Source: Stutzerimonas urumqiensis
Lineage (GTDB): Bacteria > Pseudomonadota > Gammaproteobacteria > Pseudomonadales > Pseudomonadaceae
Direction: 5' to 3'
NCBI RefSeq assembly: GCF_003640395.1
Contig: NZ_RBZQ01000007.1
Span: forward strand, 62,001-126,000
DNA: 64,000 nucleotides
Part shown: positions 1-9,144 of the stretch, one piece after another
Position numbering within the stretch: position 1 is the first letter of the stretch
How the letters are laid out: every line of letters starts with the position of its first letter
Notes under the pieces: model-generated
Database searches by the model: none
Told to the model about the DNA's origin: nothing
What the model saw: only the letters and a program-made list of their open reading frames with translations
Translations under genes and position numbers: made by a program

Positions 1-1989
1 AGTGCGATCGACCGTGCCTTCAACCAGCGCTACGACAAGGCGCTGGACGTGATCGAGAAGCTGGCGCTCGAAAAGGAGATCGCGCTCTACCGCGACAGCA
101 CCAACATCGCCTTCACGCCGATGAAGGATGGCAAGTCGATGGACGAGGCCGAATTCGCCCAGCTGCCGGAGGCCGACCGGGAGCGCTATCACGCGGACAT
201 TTCCGCGCTCGAGGTAAGGCTGAACGAGGAGCTGGCCAGCCTGCCGCAGTGGAAGCGTGAATCGAGCAACCAGCTCCGCCAGCTCAACGACGAGACCATT
301 ACCCAGGCGCTCGAGCCGTTGTTGGCGCCGCTCATGGAGCAGTACGCGGGCAACGACGGTGTCGAGTCCTACCTGCGGGCGATGCAGGCCAACCTGCTCA
401 AGACGGCGGCCGAGCAACTCGTCGACGACAACCGCTCCGAGGCCCAGAGCCGCTCGTTGCTCGAGGAGCAATACAGCCCGAGCCTGGTCGTCGGCCATGC
501 CGCCGGCGGCGGGGCGCCCGTCGTGTTCGAGCCGCATCCGACCTACGACAACCTGTTCGGCCGCATCGAATACAGCACCGACCAGGGCGCGCTCTACACC
601 AGCTACCGCCAGTTGCGCCCCGGTGCGCTGCACCGTGCCAACGGCGGCTTCCTGGTGCTGGAAGCTGAAAAGATGCTGAGCGAACCCTTCGTCTGGGATG
701 CGCTCAAGCGTGCGCTGCTGTCGCGCCAGTTGAAGATGGAGTCCCCGCTCGCCGAGCTGGGCCGGCTGGCGACCGTGACGCTGACGCCCGAGGTCATTCC
801 GCTACAGGTCAAGGTCATCATCATCGGCTCGCGCCAGCTCTATTACACGCTGCAGGAGCTGGATCCGGACTTTCAGGAGATGTTCCGCATCCTCGTCGAT
901 TTCGACGATGACGTGCCGCTCGCCGAAGACAGCCTCGAGCAGTTCGCCCAACTGCTCAAGACCCGCACTTCGGAAGAGGGCATGGCGCCTCTCACCGCCG
1001 CCGCCGTGGCGCGCCTGGCGACCTACAGCGCGCGCCTGGCCGAACACCAGGGGCGGTTGTCGGCGCGTATCGGCGATCTGTTCCAGTTGGTCAGCGAGGC
1101 GGATTTCATTCGCCAGGTCGCCAAGGAAGAGGTCACCGACGTGGGCCACATCGAGCGTGCGCTCAAGGCCAAGGCGACGCGAACAGGCCGCGTCTCGGCG
1201 CGGATTCTCGAAGACATTCTCGCCGGCGTGATCCTGATCGACAGCGAGGGCGCGGCGATCGGCAAGTGCAACGGGCTGACGGTGCTGGAAGTCGGCGACT
1301 CGGCGTTCGGTATGCCGGCGCGCATCTCGGCGACGGTCTATCCGGGCGGCTCGGGCATCGTCGACATCGAACGCGAGGTCAACCTGGGGCAGCCGATCCA
1401 TTCCAAGGGCGTGATGATCCTCACCGGCTACCTCGGCAGCCGCTACGCGCAGGAATTTCCGCTGGCCATTTCGGCGAGCATCGCGCTCGAGCAGTCATAT
1501 GGCTACGTCGATGGCGACAGCGCTTCGCTTGGCGAGGTGTGCGCATTGATTTCCGCGCTGTCCCGTACGCCGCTCAAGCAGTGCTTCGCGATTACCGGCT
1601 CGATCAACCAGTTCGGCGAGGTGCAGGCGGTCGGTGGAGTCAACGAGAAGATCGAAGGCTTCTTCCGGCTGTGCGAAGCGCGCGGTCTCACCGGCGAGCA
1701 GGGTGTGATCGTTCCCTTCGCCAACGTCGCCACCCTGATGCTCGACGAGCGGGTGCTCGATGCGGTGCGTCGCGAGCAATTCCACGTCTATGCCGTGCGC
1801 CACGTCGACGAGGCGTTGGGGCTGCTCGTTGGCGAGCCCGTCGGTGAAGCGGATGACAAGGGGTGTTTCCCGTCCGGCAGCGTCAACGCCCGTGTCGTGG
1901 AGCGTCTTCGGGATATCGCCGAGATCGAGCTGGGCGAAGACGACCGCGAGGCGAAGGACAAGGCCGAGACGCCTGCATCGGAGCAATAG
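1..1989 (+). CDS. Lon-family ATP-dependent protease, 5' end outside window
   Basis: The reading frame is open from the first base, so this is the C-terminal 662 residues of a longer protein; a GTG at 49 is internal. The first part resembles the AAA module of LonB/LonH-type proteases (ANGGFLVLEAEKML looks like the Walker B strand region). The last part is a Lon (S16) protease domain. The catalytic Ser lies in DGDSAS (codon at 1519) and the Lys in GGVNEKIEG (codon at 1648), giving the Ser-Lys dyad. It should degrade cytoplasmic proteins. It corresponds by position to the 'probable ATP-dependent protease' upstream of the fklB-ispB block in Pseudomonas, not to the canonical lon next to clpX. Family and dyad are clear; substrates are unknown. 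Confidence 0.9.
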   Translation, partial: SAIDRAFNQRYDKALDVIEKLALEKEIALYRDSTNIAFTPMKDGKSMDEAEFAQLPEADRERYHADISALEVRLNEELASLPQWKRESSNQLRQLNDETITQALEPLLAPLMEQYAGNDGVESYLRAMQANLLKTAAEQLVDDNRSEAQSRSLLEEQYSPSLVVGHAAGGGAPVVFEPHPTYDNLFGRIEYSTDQGALYTSYRQLRPGALHRANGGFLVLEAEKMLSEPFVWDALKRALLSRQLKMESPLAELGRLATVTLTPEVIPLQVKVIIIGSRQLYYTLQELDPDFQEMFRILVDFDDDVPLAEDSLEQFAQLLKTRTSEEGMAPLTAAAVARLATYSARLAEHQGRLSARIGDLFQLVSEADFIRQVAKEEVTDVGHIERALKAKATRTGRVSARILEDILAGVILIDSEGAAIGKCNGLTVLEVGDSAFGMPARISATVYPGGSGIVDIEREVNLGQPIHSKGVMILTGYLGSRYAQEFPLAISASIALEQSYGYVDGDSASLGEVCALISALSRTPLKQCFAITGSINQFGEVQAVGGVNEKIEGFFRLCEARGLTGEQGVIVPFANVATLMLDERVLDAVRREQFHVYAVRHVDEALGLLVGEPVGEADDKGCFPSGSVNARVVERLRDIAEIELGEDDREAKDKAETPASEQ

Positions 1990-2035
1990 CGTGGTGGGTC
2001 GTAGCGGAACGTTGTGCGGGCGGTGGGGTCTTTCC

Positions 2036-2099
2036 AATTAGGAGTCGCCGGCTGTGGAGCCGTCGCCTAATTCGGTCCCGACCGGGCAGACAGGTCGGG
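2036..2099. other. Two adjacent hairpins between the Lon-like gene and the next gene
   Basis: An imperfect stem has arms starting AATTAGG (2036) and ending CCTAATT (2072). It is followed by a perfect 7-bp stem CCCGACC/GGTCGGG (2077-2083 and 2093-2099). No U-tract follows, so a Rho-independent terminator is possible but not convincing. The rest of the 1990-2121 gap shows nothing else. Confidence 0.4.
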
Positions 2100-2121
2100 G
2101 TCCTGCGTGAGGATCGTCATC

Positions 2122-2463
2122 ATGTCGCAAAGTCTCTGCCTGACCCGCCAGTGCCTGGGCTTCATGACCCGGATAGAGTGCGAGATCAAACCCCTGGCCG
2201 GCGGCAACGGCCTCTGGACGTTGCTGTGCGCGGCGGGAATGTCCGGGGCGCAACCGACCGCCATCAAGGCCCAGGGCCCGTTTCACGGCTCGCGCAAGGC
2301 GGAGTCGGTGCTGGAGGCGATCGTCGCCAATCTGCGCGAGCAGGGCTACGACGAGGCTGAAGAGCCTTCCATCTGGCAATTGCATATGCAGGCAGAGTTG
2401 CGTCGCCTGAACGCCGAACGTGGGCGCCCGGCGCTGAAGATGCAGTCTCGCCCCGAGGCCTGA
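2122..2463 (+). CDS. Conserved hypothetical protein, 113 aa
   Basis: The start chosen is the ATG at 2122, which has AGGA eight bases upstream. The GTG at 2107 in the same frame lacks such a site. The product is small and soluble, with no signal peptide or membrane segment, a Cys pair near the N-terminus and a charged C-terminal helix (AELRRLNAERGRP). I recognise no domain. From memory a protein of this size sits at the same place next to the Lon-like protease in Pseudomonas genomes, which supports it being a real gene. Function unknown. Confidence 0.75.
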   Translation: MSQSLCLTRQCLGFMTRIECEIKPLAGGNGLWTLLCAAGMSGAQPTAIKAQGPFHGSRKAESVLEAIVANLREQGYDEAEEPSIWQLHMQAELRRLNAERGRPALKMQSRPEA

Positions 2464-2542
2464 GTATCGTCGCCTGAACGCCGGGCCCGTCGATGCCCGG
2501 CCGGCTGTGCTAGTCTGCCGACCCTTTTTTGGCGGACTTACC

Positions 2543-3160
2543 ATGAGCGATTTCGACTTCTCTACTGATGAAACCCGCGTCAGCTACGGTATCGGCCGGC
2601 AGCTCGGCGACCAGCTGCGTGACAATCCCCCTCCGGGTCTCGATCTCGAGGCCGTGATCATCGGCATGCGCGATGCCCTCGCCGGTACGGCCAGCCGTGT
2701 GGCGCCGGAAACACTGAACGCGAGCTTCCGCGTCATTCGCGAGCGCATGCAGGCCGAAGCGCAGGCCAAGGCTGAGGCAGCGGCAGGCGAAGGGCGCGAG
2801 TTCCTGGTGCAGAACGCCAAGCGAGAAGGCGTGGTGGTGCTTCCGTCGGGCCTGCAATACGAGGTCATTCAGCAAGGCGAGGGTGCGCGGCCGACCCGTG
2901 AAGACAGCGTGCGCACGCATTACCACGGCACCCTGATCGACGGGAGTGTCTTCGATAGTTCCTATCAGCGCGGCCAGCCGGCGGAATTCCCCGTCGGAGG
3001 TGTCATTGCCGGCTGGACCGAAGCGCTGCAATTGATGAACGCGGGCAGCAAATGGCGTCTGTATGTTCCCAGCGAGCTGGCCTATGGGGCGCAGGGCGTG
3101 GGCAGCATTCCTCCGCACAGCACGCTGGTGTTCGACGTCGAACTGCTCGACGTGCTCTGA
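2543..3160 (+). CDS. fklB: FKBP-type peptidyl-prolyl cis-trans isomerase FklB
   Basis: The 205-residue product matches the usual length of FklB (about 206). An N-terminal dimerisation domain (residues 1-90, starting MSDFDFSTDE, YGIGRQLGDQL) is followed by a charged helix and a C-terminal FKBP fold. Typical FKBP elements are visible: LPSGLQYEVI, GTLIDGSVFDSSY, GVIAGWTEALQLM and YGAQGVGSIPPHSTLVFDVEL. The enzyme isomerises X-Pro bonds during protein folding. No signal peptide is seen, so it is probably cytoplasmic. The ATG at 2543 fits the family start; the frame extends upstream to 2507 but without homology. It is monocistronic as far as can be seen. Confidence 0.93.
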   Translation: MSDFDFSTDETRVSYGIGRQLGDQLRDNPPPGLDLEAVIIGMRDALAGTASRVAPETLNASFRVIRERMQAEAQAKAEAAAGEGREFLVQNAKREGVVVLPSGLQYEVIQQGEGARPTREDSVRTHYHGTLIDGSVFDSSYQRGQPAEFPVGGVIAGWTEALQLMNAGSKWRLYVPSELAYGAQGVGSIPPHSTLVFDVELLDVL

Positions 3161-3187
3161 GGCGAGGCAGCTTGGGCCAAGGCTCGC

Positions 3188-3415
3188 CTAGGGACGAAGC
3201 TCTCTGGCATAGCAGAACAGGAACAGGCTGCGCACCTGTTCCTTTAGCACTGCCGGTTCGCTCGTGCTCAGTTGGCTGACGTCCAGGTCGCCTTGATCGC
3301 GCAACTCGCCGAGCGCTTCTTCGTCGAGGGCAATGCAGACGGCGCCGGTCTGGCGATCGAGTATCCGCAGATAGGGCTGTGGGCGGTCGAGCCAGGCATC
3401 GATCAGATAGGTCAT
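3188..3415 (-). CDS. Small conserved Pseudomonas protein, 75 aa
   Basis: The ATG at 3415 is preceded by a strong GGAGGT six bases upstream. The protein starts MTYLIDAWLDRPQPYL, is acidic and soluble, and has no recognisable domain. By position (between fklB and ispB) it corresponds to the small unknown protein PA4570 of P. aeruginosa, which I recall as iron-responsive, with moderate certainty. A Fur-like site lies immediately upstream at 3440-3458, in line with that. Function unknown. Confidence 0.8.
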   Translation of the reverse strand: MTYLIDAWLDRPQPYLRILDRQTGAVCIALDEEALGELRDQGDLDVSQLSTSEPAVLKEQVRSLFLFCYARELRP

Positions 3416-3430
3416 GGTGCACCTCCAATG

Positions 3431-3466
3431 ATTTCGTTAAATGAGAATAAATCCTATTAACGAAAT
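3431..3466. promoter_or_regulatory. Perfect 10-bp inverted repeat enclosing a Fur-like box
   Basis: The arms ATTTCGTTAA (3431-3440) and TTAACGAAAT (3457-3466) are exact reverse complements with a 16-base spacer. Inside, the 19 bases at 3440-3458 (AATGAGAAT A AATCCTATT) match 13 of 18 positions of the Fur consensus AATGATAAT-N-ATTATCATT. The site lies 16-50 bases upstream of the small gene ending at 3188, where a repressor would block its promoter. Confidence 0.5.
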
Positions 3467-3550
3467 AGCAAGAGGCGATCGATCTTTCGGCTGGTGCTGC
3501 AGGCGTTTCAGGGCTGCGCTGGTCGAGCAGCCTCGGTCTGCGGCCTTGGA

Positions 3551-4519
3551 TCAGTGCGTACGTGCTACGGCAAAGCGGCTCAGCTCGACCATTGCCTCGC
3601 GATAGGGGCTGGGTGGGAGGGCATCCAGGCAGGTGATCGCCTGGTCGGCGAAGTCTCGCGCCAGCGCGGCGGTGTAATCGAGCGCACCGGCGGCCTCGAC
3701 AGCCGAGCGAATGCTCTCCAGGTCTTCGATGCCGCCTTTCTGAATCGCGCGCCGGACGAGTTCCGCCTGCTGGGCGGTTCCTTCGCGCATCGTATAGATC
3801 AGCGGTAGGGTGGGCTTGCCCTCGGCGAGGTCATCGCCAACGTTCTTGCCCAGCGTCTCGCTGTCGCCCCGGTAGTCGAGCAGGTCGTCGACCAGTTGGA
3901 AGGCCACGCCCAGACGATCGCCGAATTGCCGCAGCGCCTCGCGCTGCTCCGCTCCCGCGCCGGCCAGGGTGGCGGCGCTATGGGAGGAGGCCTCGAACAA
4001 CATGGCGGTCTTGGCCTTGATGACGTCCATATAAATGGCTTCGGTGGTGCTGGCATCGCGCACCTTGCTGAGCTGCAGGACCTCGCCCTCGGCGATCACG
4101 CGGGTCGCTTGCGAGATGATGCGCATCACCGGCATGGAATCCAGCTCGACCATCATCTCGAAGGAGCGGGCATACAGAAAATCACCGACCAGCACGCTCG
4201 GCGCGTTGCCCCAGAGCGCATTGGCGGTCGACCGGCCGCGCCGCATGCCGGACATATCAACCACGTCGTCATGCAGCAAAGTAGAGGTATGAAGGAATTC
4301 GATGATCGCGGCGAGCAGGCGAAGGCGGTCGCCTTCCAGGCCGAGTGCCTTGCCACCGAGGAGGACGAGCAGCGGTCGTAGTCGCTTGCCGCCCGCGGAC
4401 GTGATGTAGTCGGCGATCTTCTCGACCAGGGGCACGCGGGAGCTGAGCTGTTTGCGGATGATGCCGTCGACGGCGGCGAAGTCTTCCGCCACCACGTTAT
4501 AGAAGGCCTGGGGTTGCAT
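3551..4519 (-). CDS. ispB: Octaprenyl diphosphate synthase IspB
   Basis: The 322-residue protein is a trans-polyprenyl synthase. The first Asp-rich motif is DDVVD (residues 84-88) and the second is DDLLD (211-215); both bind Mg2+-diphosphate. It extends farnesyl diphosphate with isopentenyl units to build the ubiquinone side chain. GGKRLRPLLVLL and the Lys-Arg region are typical. It is transcribed divergently from rplU-rpmA, as in enterobacteria and pseudomonads. Chain length cannot be read with certainty from sequence; octaprenyl versus nonaprenyl remains open, since pseudomonads make Q9. Confidence 0.93.
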   Translation of the reverse strand: MQPQAFYNVVAEDFAAVDGIIRKQLSSRVPLVEKIADYITSAGGKRLRPLLVLLGGKALGLEGDRLRLLAAIIEFLHTSTLLHDDVVDMSGMRRGRSTANALWGNAPSVLVGDFLYARSFEMMVELDSMPVMRIISQATRVIAEGEVLQLSKVRDASTTEAIYMDVIKAKTAMLFEASSHSAATLAGAGAEQREALRQFGDRLGVAFQLVDDLLDYRGDSETLGKNVGDDLAEGKPTLPLIYTMREGTAQQAELVRRAIQKGGIEDLESIRSAVEAAGALDYTAALARDFADQAITCLDALPPSPYREAMVELSRFAVARTH

Positions 4520-4731
4520 CAGGGCGGTTGCTCCGGTGAAGCGTTTCTATCGGCGTCGCGTCGGACAGGCTGCCACCAGGAGCGCGAGGGGCAACGCAGG
4601 GCTCACTGTCTTGGCAGTGACAGCCCGCTGACGCGCTGGGCCGGATCGTCATATAACCAACGGGCGCGTCCTTGGTTGCGCGGCATGCTAGGGGGGCGGC
4701 CGACGGGCTGTCAAGGAAGCACCCGGCGAGC

Positions 4732-4760
4732 TTGCGCAGGGTAGGGCGCTTGAGTAGAAT
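4732..4760 (+). promoter_or_regulatory. Putative sigma-70 promoter of rplU-rpmA
   Basis: TTGCGC (4732-4737) and TAGAAT (4755-4760) are separated by 17 bases. This would give a leader of about 130 bases before rplU, long enough to carry regulatory structure. The 4520-4898 gap between divergent ispB and rplU shows no other feature that I can support. Confidence 0.45.
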
Positions 4761-4898
4761 CGCGGGCCCTGAACTTTCCCTGGGCATTTCCCTGCCTTAC
4801 GCAATTGCAAGGGCGTCTCATCCGGCCCCGAGCAGCCATGCCAGCCCCTAATACTTCCTATCAAGCGCTGGGTGAGCAGGATCAACGGAGATATTTAG

Positions 4899-5210
4899 AT
4901 GTACGCAGTTATCGTAACTGGCGGCAAGCAGTACAAGGTTGCCGAAGGCGAATTCCTGAAGGTCGAGAAGCTTGAGATTGCGACCGGCGAATCGGTCACT
5001 TTTGACCGGGTTCTGCTGATTGGCAACGGCGAAGACGTAAAGATCGGCGCGCCGATCGTCGATGGTGCCAAGGTGACCGCCGAGGTGGTTGCTCAAGGCC
5101 GTCATGACAAGGTCAGCATCATCAAGTTCCGCCGTCGTAAGCATCACATGAAGCGTCAGGGCCACCGTCAGTGGTTCACTGAGATCAAAATCACCGGTAT
5201 CCAGGGCTGA
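4899..5210 (+). CDS. rplU: 50S ribosomal protein L21
   Basis: The 103-residue protein begins [18 protein letters not shown] and contains [16 protein letters not shown], both diagnostic for L21. It binds 23S rRNA and works with L20 in early assembly of the large subunit. The length is exactly that of the E. coli protein. It is followed after 33 bases by rpmA, the usual bacterial pair. Confidence 0.98.
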   Translation: MYAVIVTGGKQYKVAEGEFLKVEKLEIATGESVTFDRVLLIGNGEDVKIGAPIVDGAKVTAEVVAQGRHDKVSIIKFRRRKHHMKRQGHRQWFTEIKITGIQG

Positions 5211-5243
5211 TCGGCCTGGATCCAACACAGGAGTATTGAACTC

Positions 5244-5501
5244 ATGGCACACAAAAAAGCTGGCGGTTCTACCCGCAACGGTCGCGATTCCGAAAGTAAA
5301 CGCCTTGGCGTGAAGATGTACGGTGGCCAGGTCATCAAGGCCGGCAACATCATCGTCCGTCAGCGCGGCACCCAGTTCCACGCCGGTTACGGCGTCGGCA
5401 TGGGCAAGGACCACACCCTCTTCGCCAAAGTCGAAGGCGTGGTGAAGTTCGAAGTCAAGGGCGCGTTCGGTCGTCGCTATGTGAGTGTCGTCGCGGCCTG
5501 A
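5244..5501 (+). CDS. rpmA: 50S ribosomal protein L27
   Basis: The 85-residue protein starts [19 protein letters not shown], the conserved flexible N-terminal tail that reaches the peptidyl transferase centre. [18 protein letters not shown] follows. It is co-transcribed with rplU and ends in front of a clear terminator. The ribosome-binding sequence GGAG lies about 10 bases before the ATG. Confidence 0.98.
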   Translation: MAHKKAGGSTRNGRDSESKRLGVKMYGGQVIKAGNIIVRQRGTQFHAGYGVGMGKDHTLFAKVEGVVKFEVKGAFGRRYVSVVAA

Positions 5502-5517
5502 TCGCGATTGCACGACG

Positions 5518-5547
5518 AAAGCCCTGTCTTGCGACGGGGCTTTTTTG
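5518..5547 (+). terminator. Rho-independent terminator after rpmA
   Basis: An 11-bp stem (5518-5528 with 5533-5543, one G-U pair) has a four-base TTGC loop and is followed by a T-rich tract (TTTTTTGTTT from 5541). It ends the rplU-rpmA transcript and separates it from obgE. Confidence 0.85.
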
Positions 5548-5694
5548 TTTCTGCGCATCGGTGCGGTTCTGGCACCATGCGGCTCTCATAGGGTCTGTTG
5601 CGCTGTGATGCCTGCCGTCCAGGTGGCGGCTCGCTCGCAGGCGCTTACGCTTAAGTTCTGATGTTTTTGCGCCCGCTCCAGCGGCGGGAGGTAA

Positions 5695-6912
<1,218 letters not shown>

Positions 6913-6997
6913 AGGTGTCGGTGCGCGCCGACGTACAGGTGAGTGACGCGGGATGGCGTCGCTCGTTTGCGGACAGAGTGGATCGGACGGCTGGACG

Positions 6998-8116
6998 ATG
7001 CGAGACAAGGTGGCGGGTGCGAAACGCTGGGTGGTAAAGATTGGCAGTGCGCTGCTGACGGCCGATGGGCGAGGTCTCGATCAGGGTGCGATGCAGGCCT
7101 GGGTTGGGCAGATGGTTGCGTTGCGTGAGGCGGGCGTCGAGCTGGTGCTGGTGTCATCCGGCGCGGTGGCGGCCGGCATGAGCCGCCTGGGCTGGTCCGC
7201 CCGGCCGAAGGCCATGCACGAGTTGCAGGCGGCGGCAGCGATCGGTCAGATGGGGCTGGTCCAGGCCTGGGAATCCAGCTTCGCTCGGCATGGACTGCAT
7301 ACCGCACAGATCCTGCTGACCCATGACGACCTGTCCGACCGCAAGCGCTACCTGAACGCGCGGAGCACGCTGCGGACGCTCGTTTCGCTGGGTGTGGTGC
7401 CGGTCATCAATGAAAACGACACCGTCGTGACGGATGAAATCCGCTTTGGTGACAACGACACGCTCGCCGCGCTGGTTGCCAATCTGGTCGAGGCTGATCT
7501 GCTGGTCATCCTGACCGATCGTGATGGCATGTTCGATGCCGATCCGCGCACCAATCCCTCTGCTCGCCTGATCAGCGAGGCACGGGCGGACGATCCGGCG
7601 CTCGATGCCGTCGCGGGTGGTGTCGGGGGTGCGCTCGGGCGAGGCGGCATGCAGACCAAATTGCGTGCGGCGCGGCTGGCGGCGCGCTCCGGCGCGCATA
7701 CGGTCATCATCGGGGGGCGAATCGAGCAGGTCCTGGCGCGTCTGCGGGCCGGCGAAAACATCGGAACCGTGCTCGCGCCGGAGCGGAGCCGGCATGCGGC
7801 ACGCAAGCAATGGTTGGCGGGGCATCTGCAGACGCGCGGCGTGCTGATGCTCGATGAAGGGGCCGTCCGAGCCTTGCGCGAAGGGCATCGAAGCCTCTTG
7901 CCGGTGGGCGTGCGAGCGGTGCAGGGCAGCTTCCGTCGCGGCGAGATGGTCGTTTGCGTCGCGCCGGACGGTTCGGAAGTGGCGCGTGGCCTGGCCAACT
8001 ACAGTGCGGCCGAAGCGCAGAAAATCCAGGGCTGTGCATCGGATGACATCGAGACCCGGCTCGGCTACGTCGATGAGCCGGAGCTGGTTCACCGCGACAA
8101 CATGATCGTGCTGTGA
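6998..8116 (+). CDS. proB: Glutamate 5-kinase ProB
   Basis: The 372-residue protein phosphorylates glutamate in the first step of proline synthesis. The amino-acid-kinase domain is recognised from [37 protein letters not shown] and [14 protein letters not shown]-terminal PUA domain (from about residue 275) is present, the usual long form. I chose the ATG at 6998 because Pseudomonas ProB begins MRDKV; an in-frame ATG at 6953 would add 15 residues without homology. It is probably co-transcribed with obgE. Confidence 0.95.
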   Translation: MRDKVAGAKRWVVKIGSALLTADGRGLDQGAMQAWVGQMVALREAGVELVLVSSGAVAAGMSRLGWSARPKAMHELQAAAAIGQMGLVQAWESSFARHGLHTAQILLTHDDLSDRKRYLNARSTLRTLVSLGVVPVINENDTVVTDEIRFGDNDTLAALVANLVEADLLVILTDRDGMFDADPRTNPSARLISEARADDPALDAVAGGVGGALGRGGMQTKLRAARLAARSGAHTVIIGGRIEQVLARLRAGENIGTVLAPERSRHAARKQWLAGHLQTRGVLMLDEGAVRALREGHRSLLPVGVRAVQGSFRRGEMVVCVAPDGSEVARGLANYSAAEAQKIQGCASDDIETRLGYVDEPELVHRDNMIVL

Positions 8117-8123
8117 GGTTCGA

Positions 8124-8585
8124 ATGCGCCTGACTATCTGGTTCGCCGGGCTGGCTCTGTTACCGGGCCTGGCACATGCACGCGAAGTGGGCGAGGTCGA
8201 TACCGTCTTCAAGTGGCTGGGACCGAATCACAAGATCGCCGTCGAAGCTTTCGACGATCCCAAGGTGGCGGGTGTGACCTGCTATCTGTCGCGCGCCAAG
8301 ACCGGCGGTATCAAGGGTGGCCTGGGTCTGGCCGAAGACCGGGCGGAGGCTTCGATCGCCTGTCGGCAGGTCGGTCCTATCCATTTCGAGGCGCCGCTGG
8401 AGGATGGTGAGGTGGTATTCAAAGAGCGCACCTCGCTGATTTTCAAGACCATGCAGGTGGTGCGCTTTCATGACGAGGCGCGCAATGCGCTGGTCTACCT
8501 GGTGTATAGCGACAGGGTAATCGAGGGGAGTCCGCAGAATGCGGTGACCGCGATACCGATCGTGCCTTGGCCGACCGCCCGCTGA
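8124..8585 (+). CDS. creA: CreA-family periplasmic protein
   Basis: The 153-residue product has a signal peptide ([19 protein letters not shown], cleavage after AHA). The mature part carries family signatures: [35 protein letters not shown] and [13 protein letters not shown]. CreA proteins are periplasmic and of unknown biochemical role. It starts eight bases after proB, so it probably belongs to the same transcript, and ends at a strong bidirectional terminator. Confidence 0.88.
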   Translation: MRLTIWFAGLALLPGLAHAREVGEVDTVFKWLGPNHKIAVEAFDDPKVAGVTCYLSRAKTGGIKGGLGLAEDRAEASIACRQVGPIHFEAPLEDGEVVFKERTSLIFKTMQVVRFHDEARNALVYLVYSDRVIEGSPQNAVTAIPIVPWPTAR

Positions 8586-8600
8586 GCGGATGCAGGCCAT

Positions 8601-8631
8601 AAAAAAACCGGCCAATTGGCCGGTTTTTTTT
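8601..8631. terminator. Bidirectional Rho-independent terminator
   Basis: A perfect palindrome has a GC-rich core (ACCGGCCAATTGGCCGGT) flanked by an A-run on the left and a T-run on the right, so it works in both directions. It separates the converging creA and rpsT transcripts. Confidence 0.93.
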
Positions 8632-8645
8632 CATCTCGACATCAG

Positions 8646-8921
8646 TTACGCGGCGGCTTGGCCGAGTGCCTTGATGTGAGCGTTCAGGCGGCTCTTGTGA
8701 CGAGCGGCCTTGTTCTTGTGGATGATGCCCTTGTCGGCCATGCGGTCGATCACCGGCACGGCAGCCGTGTAGGCGGTCTGGGCTTTTTCCAGGTCCTTGG
8801 CGTCGATCGCCTTGACCACGTTCTTGATGTAGGTGCGGACCATCGAGCGCAAGCTGGCGTTGTGGCTGCGACGCTTCTCAGCCTGGATTGCGCGTTTTTT
8901 GGCGGAAGGGCTGTTGGCCAC
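8646..8921 (-). CDS. rpsT: 30S ribosomal protein S20, GTG start
   Basis: The 91-residue protein reads (V/M)[17 protein letters not shown] at the N-terminus and [20 protein letters not shown] later, typical of S20. It binds 16S rRNA helices early in 30S assembly. The homologous start falls on a GTG (8921-8919) with GAGGAG seven bases upstream. The frame stays open to 8999 but the extra 26 residues have no S20 character. A weak start codon is functionally relevant because S20 represses its own translation in E. coli, where the start is UUG. Confidence 0.96.
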   Translation of the reverse strand: MANSPSAKKRAIQAEKRRSHNASLRSMVRTYIKNVVKAIDAKDLEKAQTAYTAAVPVIDRMADKGIIHKNKAARHKSRLNAHIKALGQAAA

Positions 8922-8970
8922 CGTCGAACTCCTCGAAACTTTGGGATTGCCAAGACAAATAAGGCCGCGA

Positions 8971-8999
8971 ATCATGCCGTCGGGTAGGGGGATTGTCAA
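8971..8999 (-). promoter_or_regulatory. Putative sigma-70 promoter of rpsT
   Basis: On the minus strand a consensus TTGACA (8999-8994) is followed after 17 bases by CATGAT (8976-8971). This gives a leader of about 40 bases before the S20 start. It lies in the divergent gap between rpsT and murJ. Confidence 0.55.
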
Positions 9000-9144
9000 T
9001 CCCTCTGTGCAGGCGTTGGAACTGGCCGGATAGGCGGCCGCTCGCTAAACTCGCCGGCGCTTGATCTGTCCTAACTGCCCAAGCTTCAGGCAGTTTGCTT
9101 GCAGTCGCCCTCATAGCCCTCGATTTTTCTCCAGGTTTCCCAGT

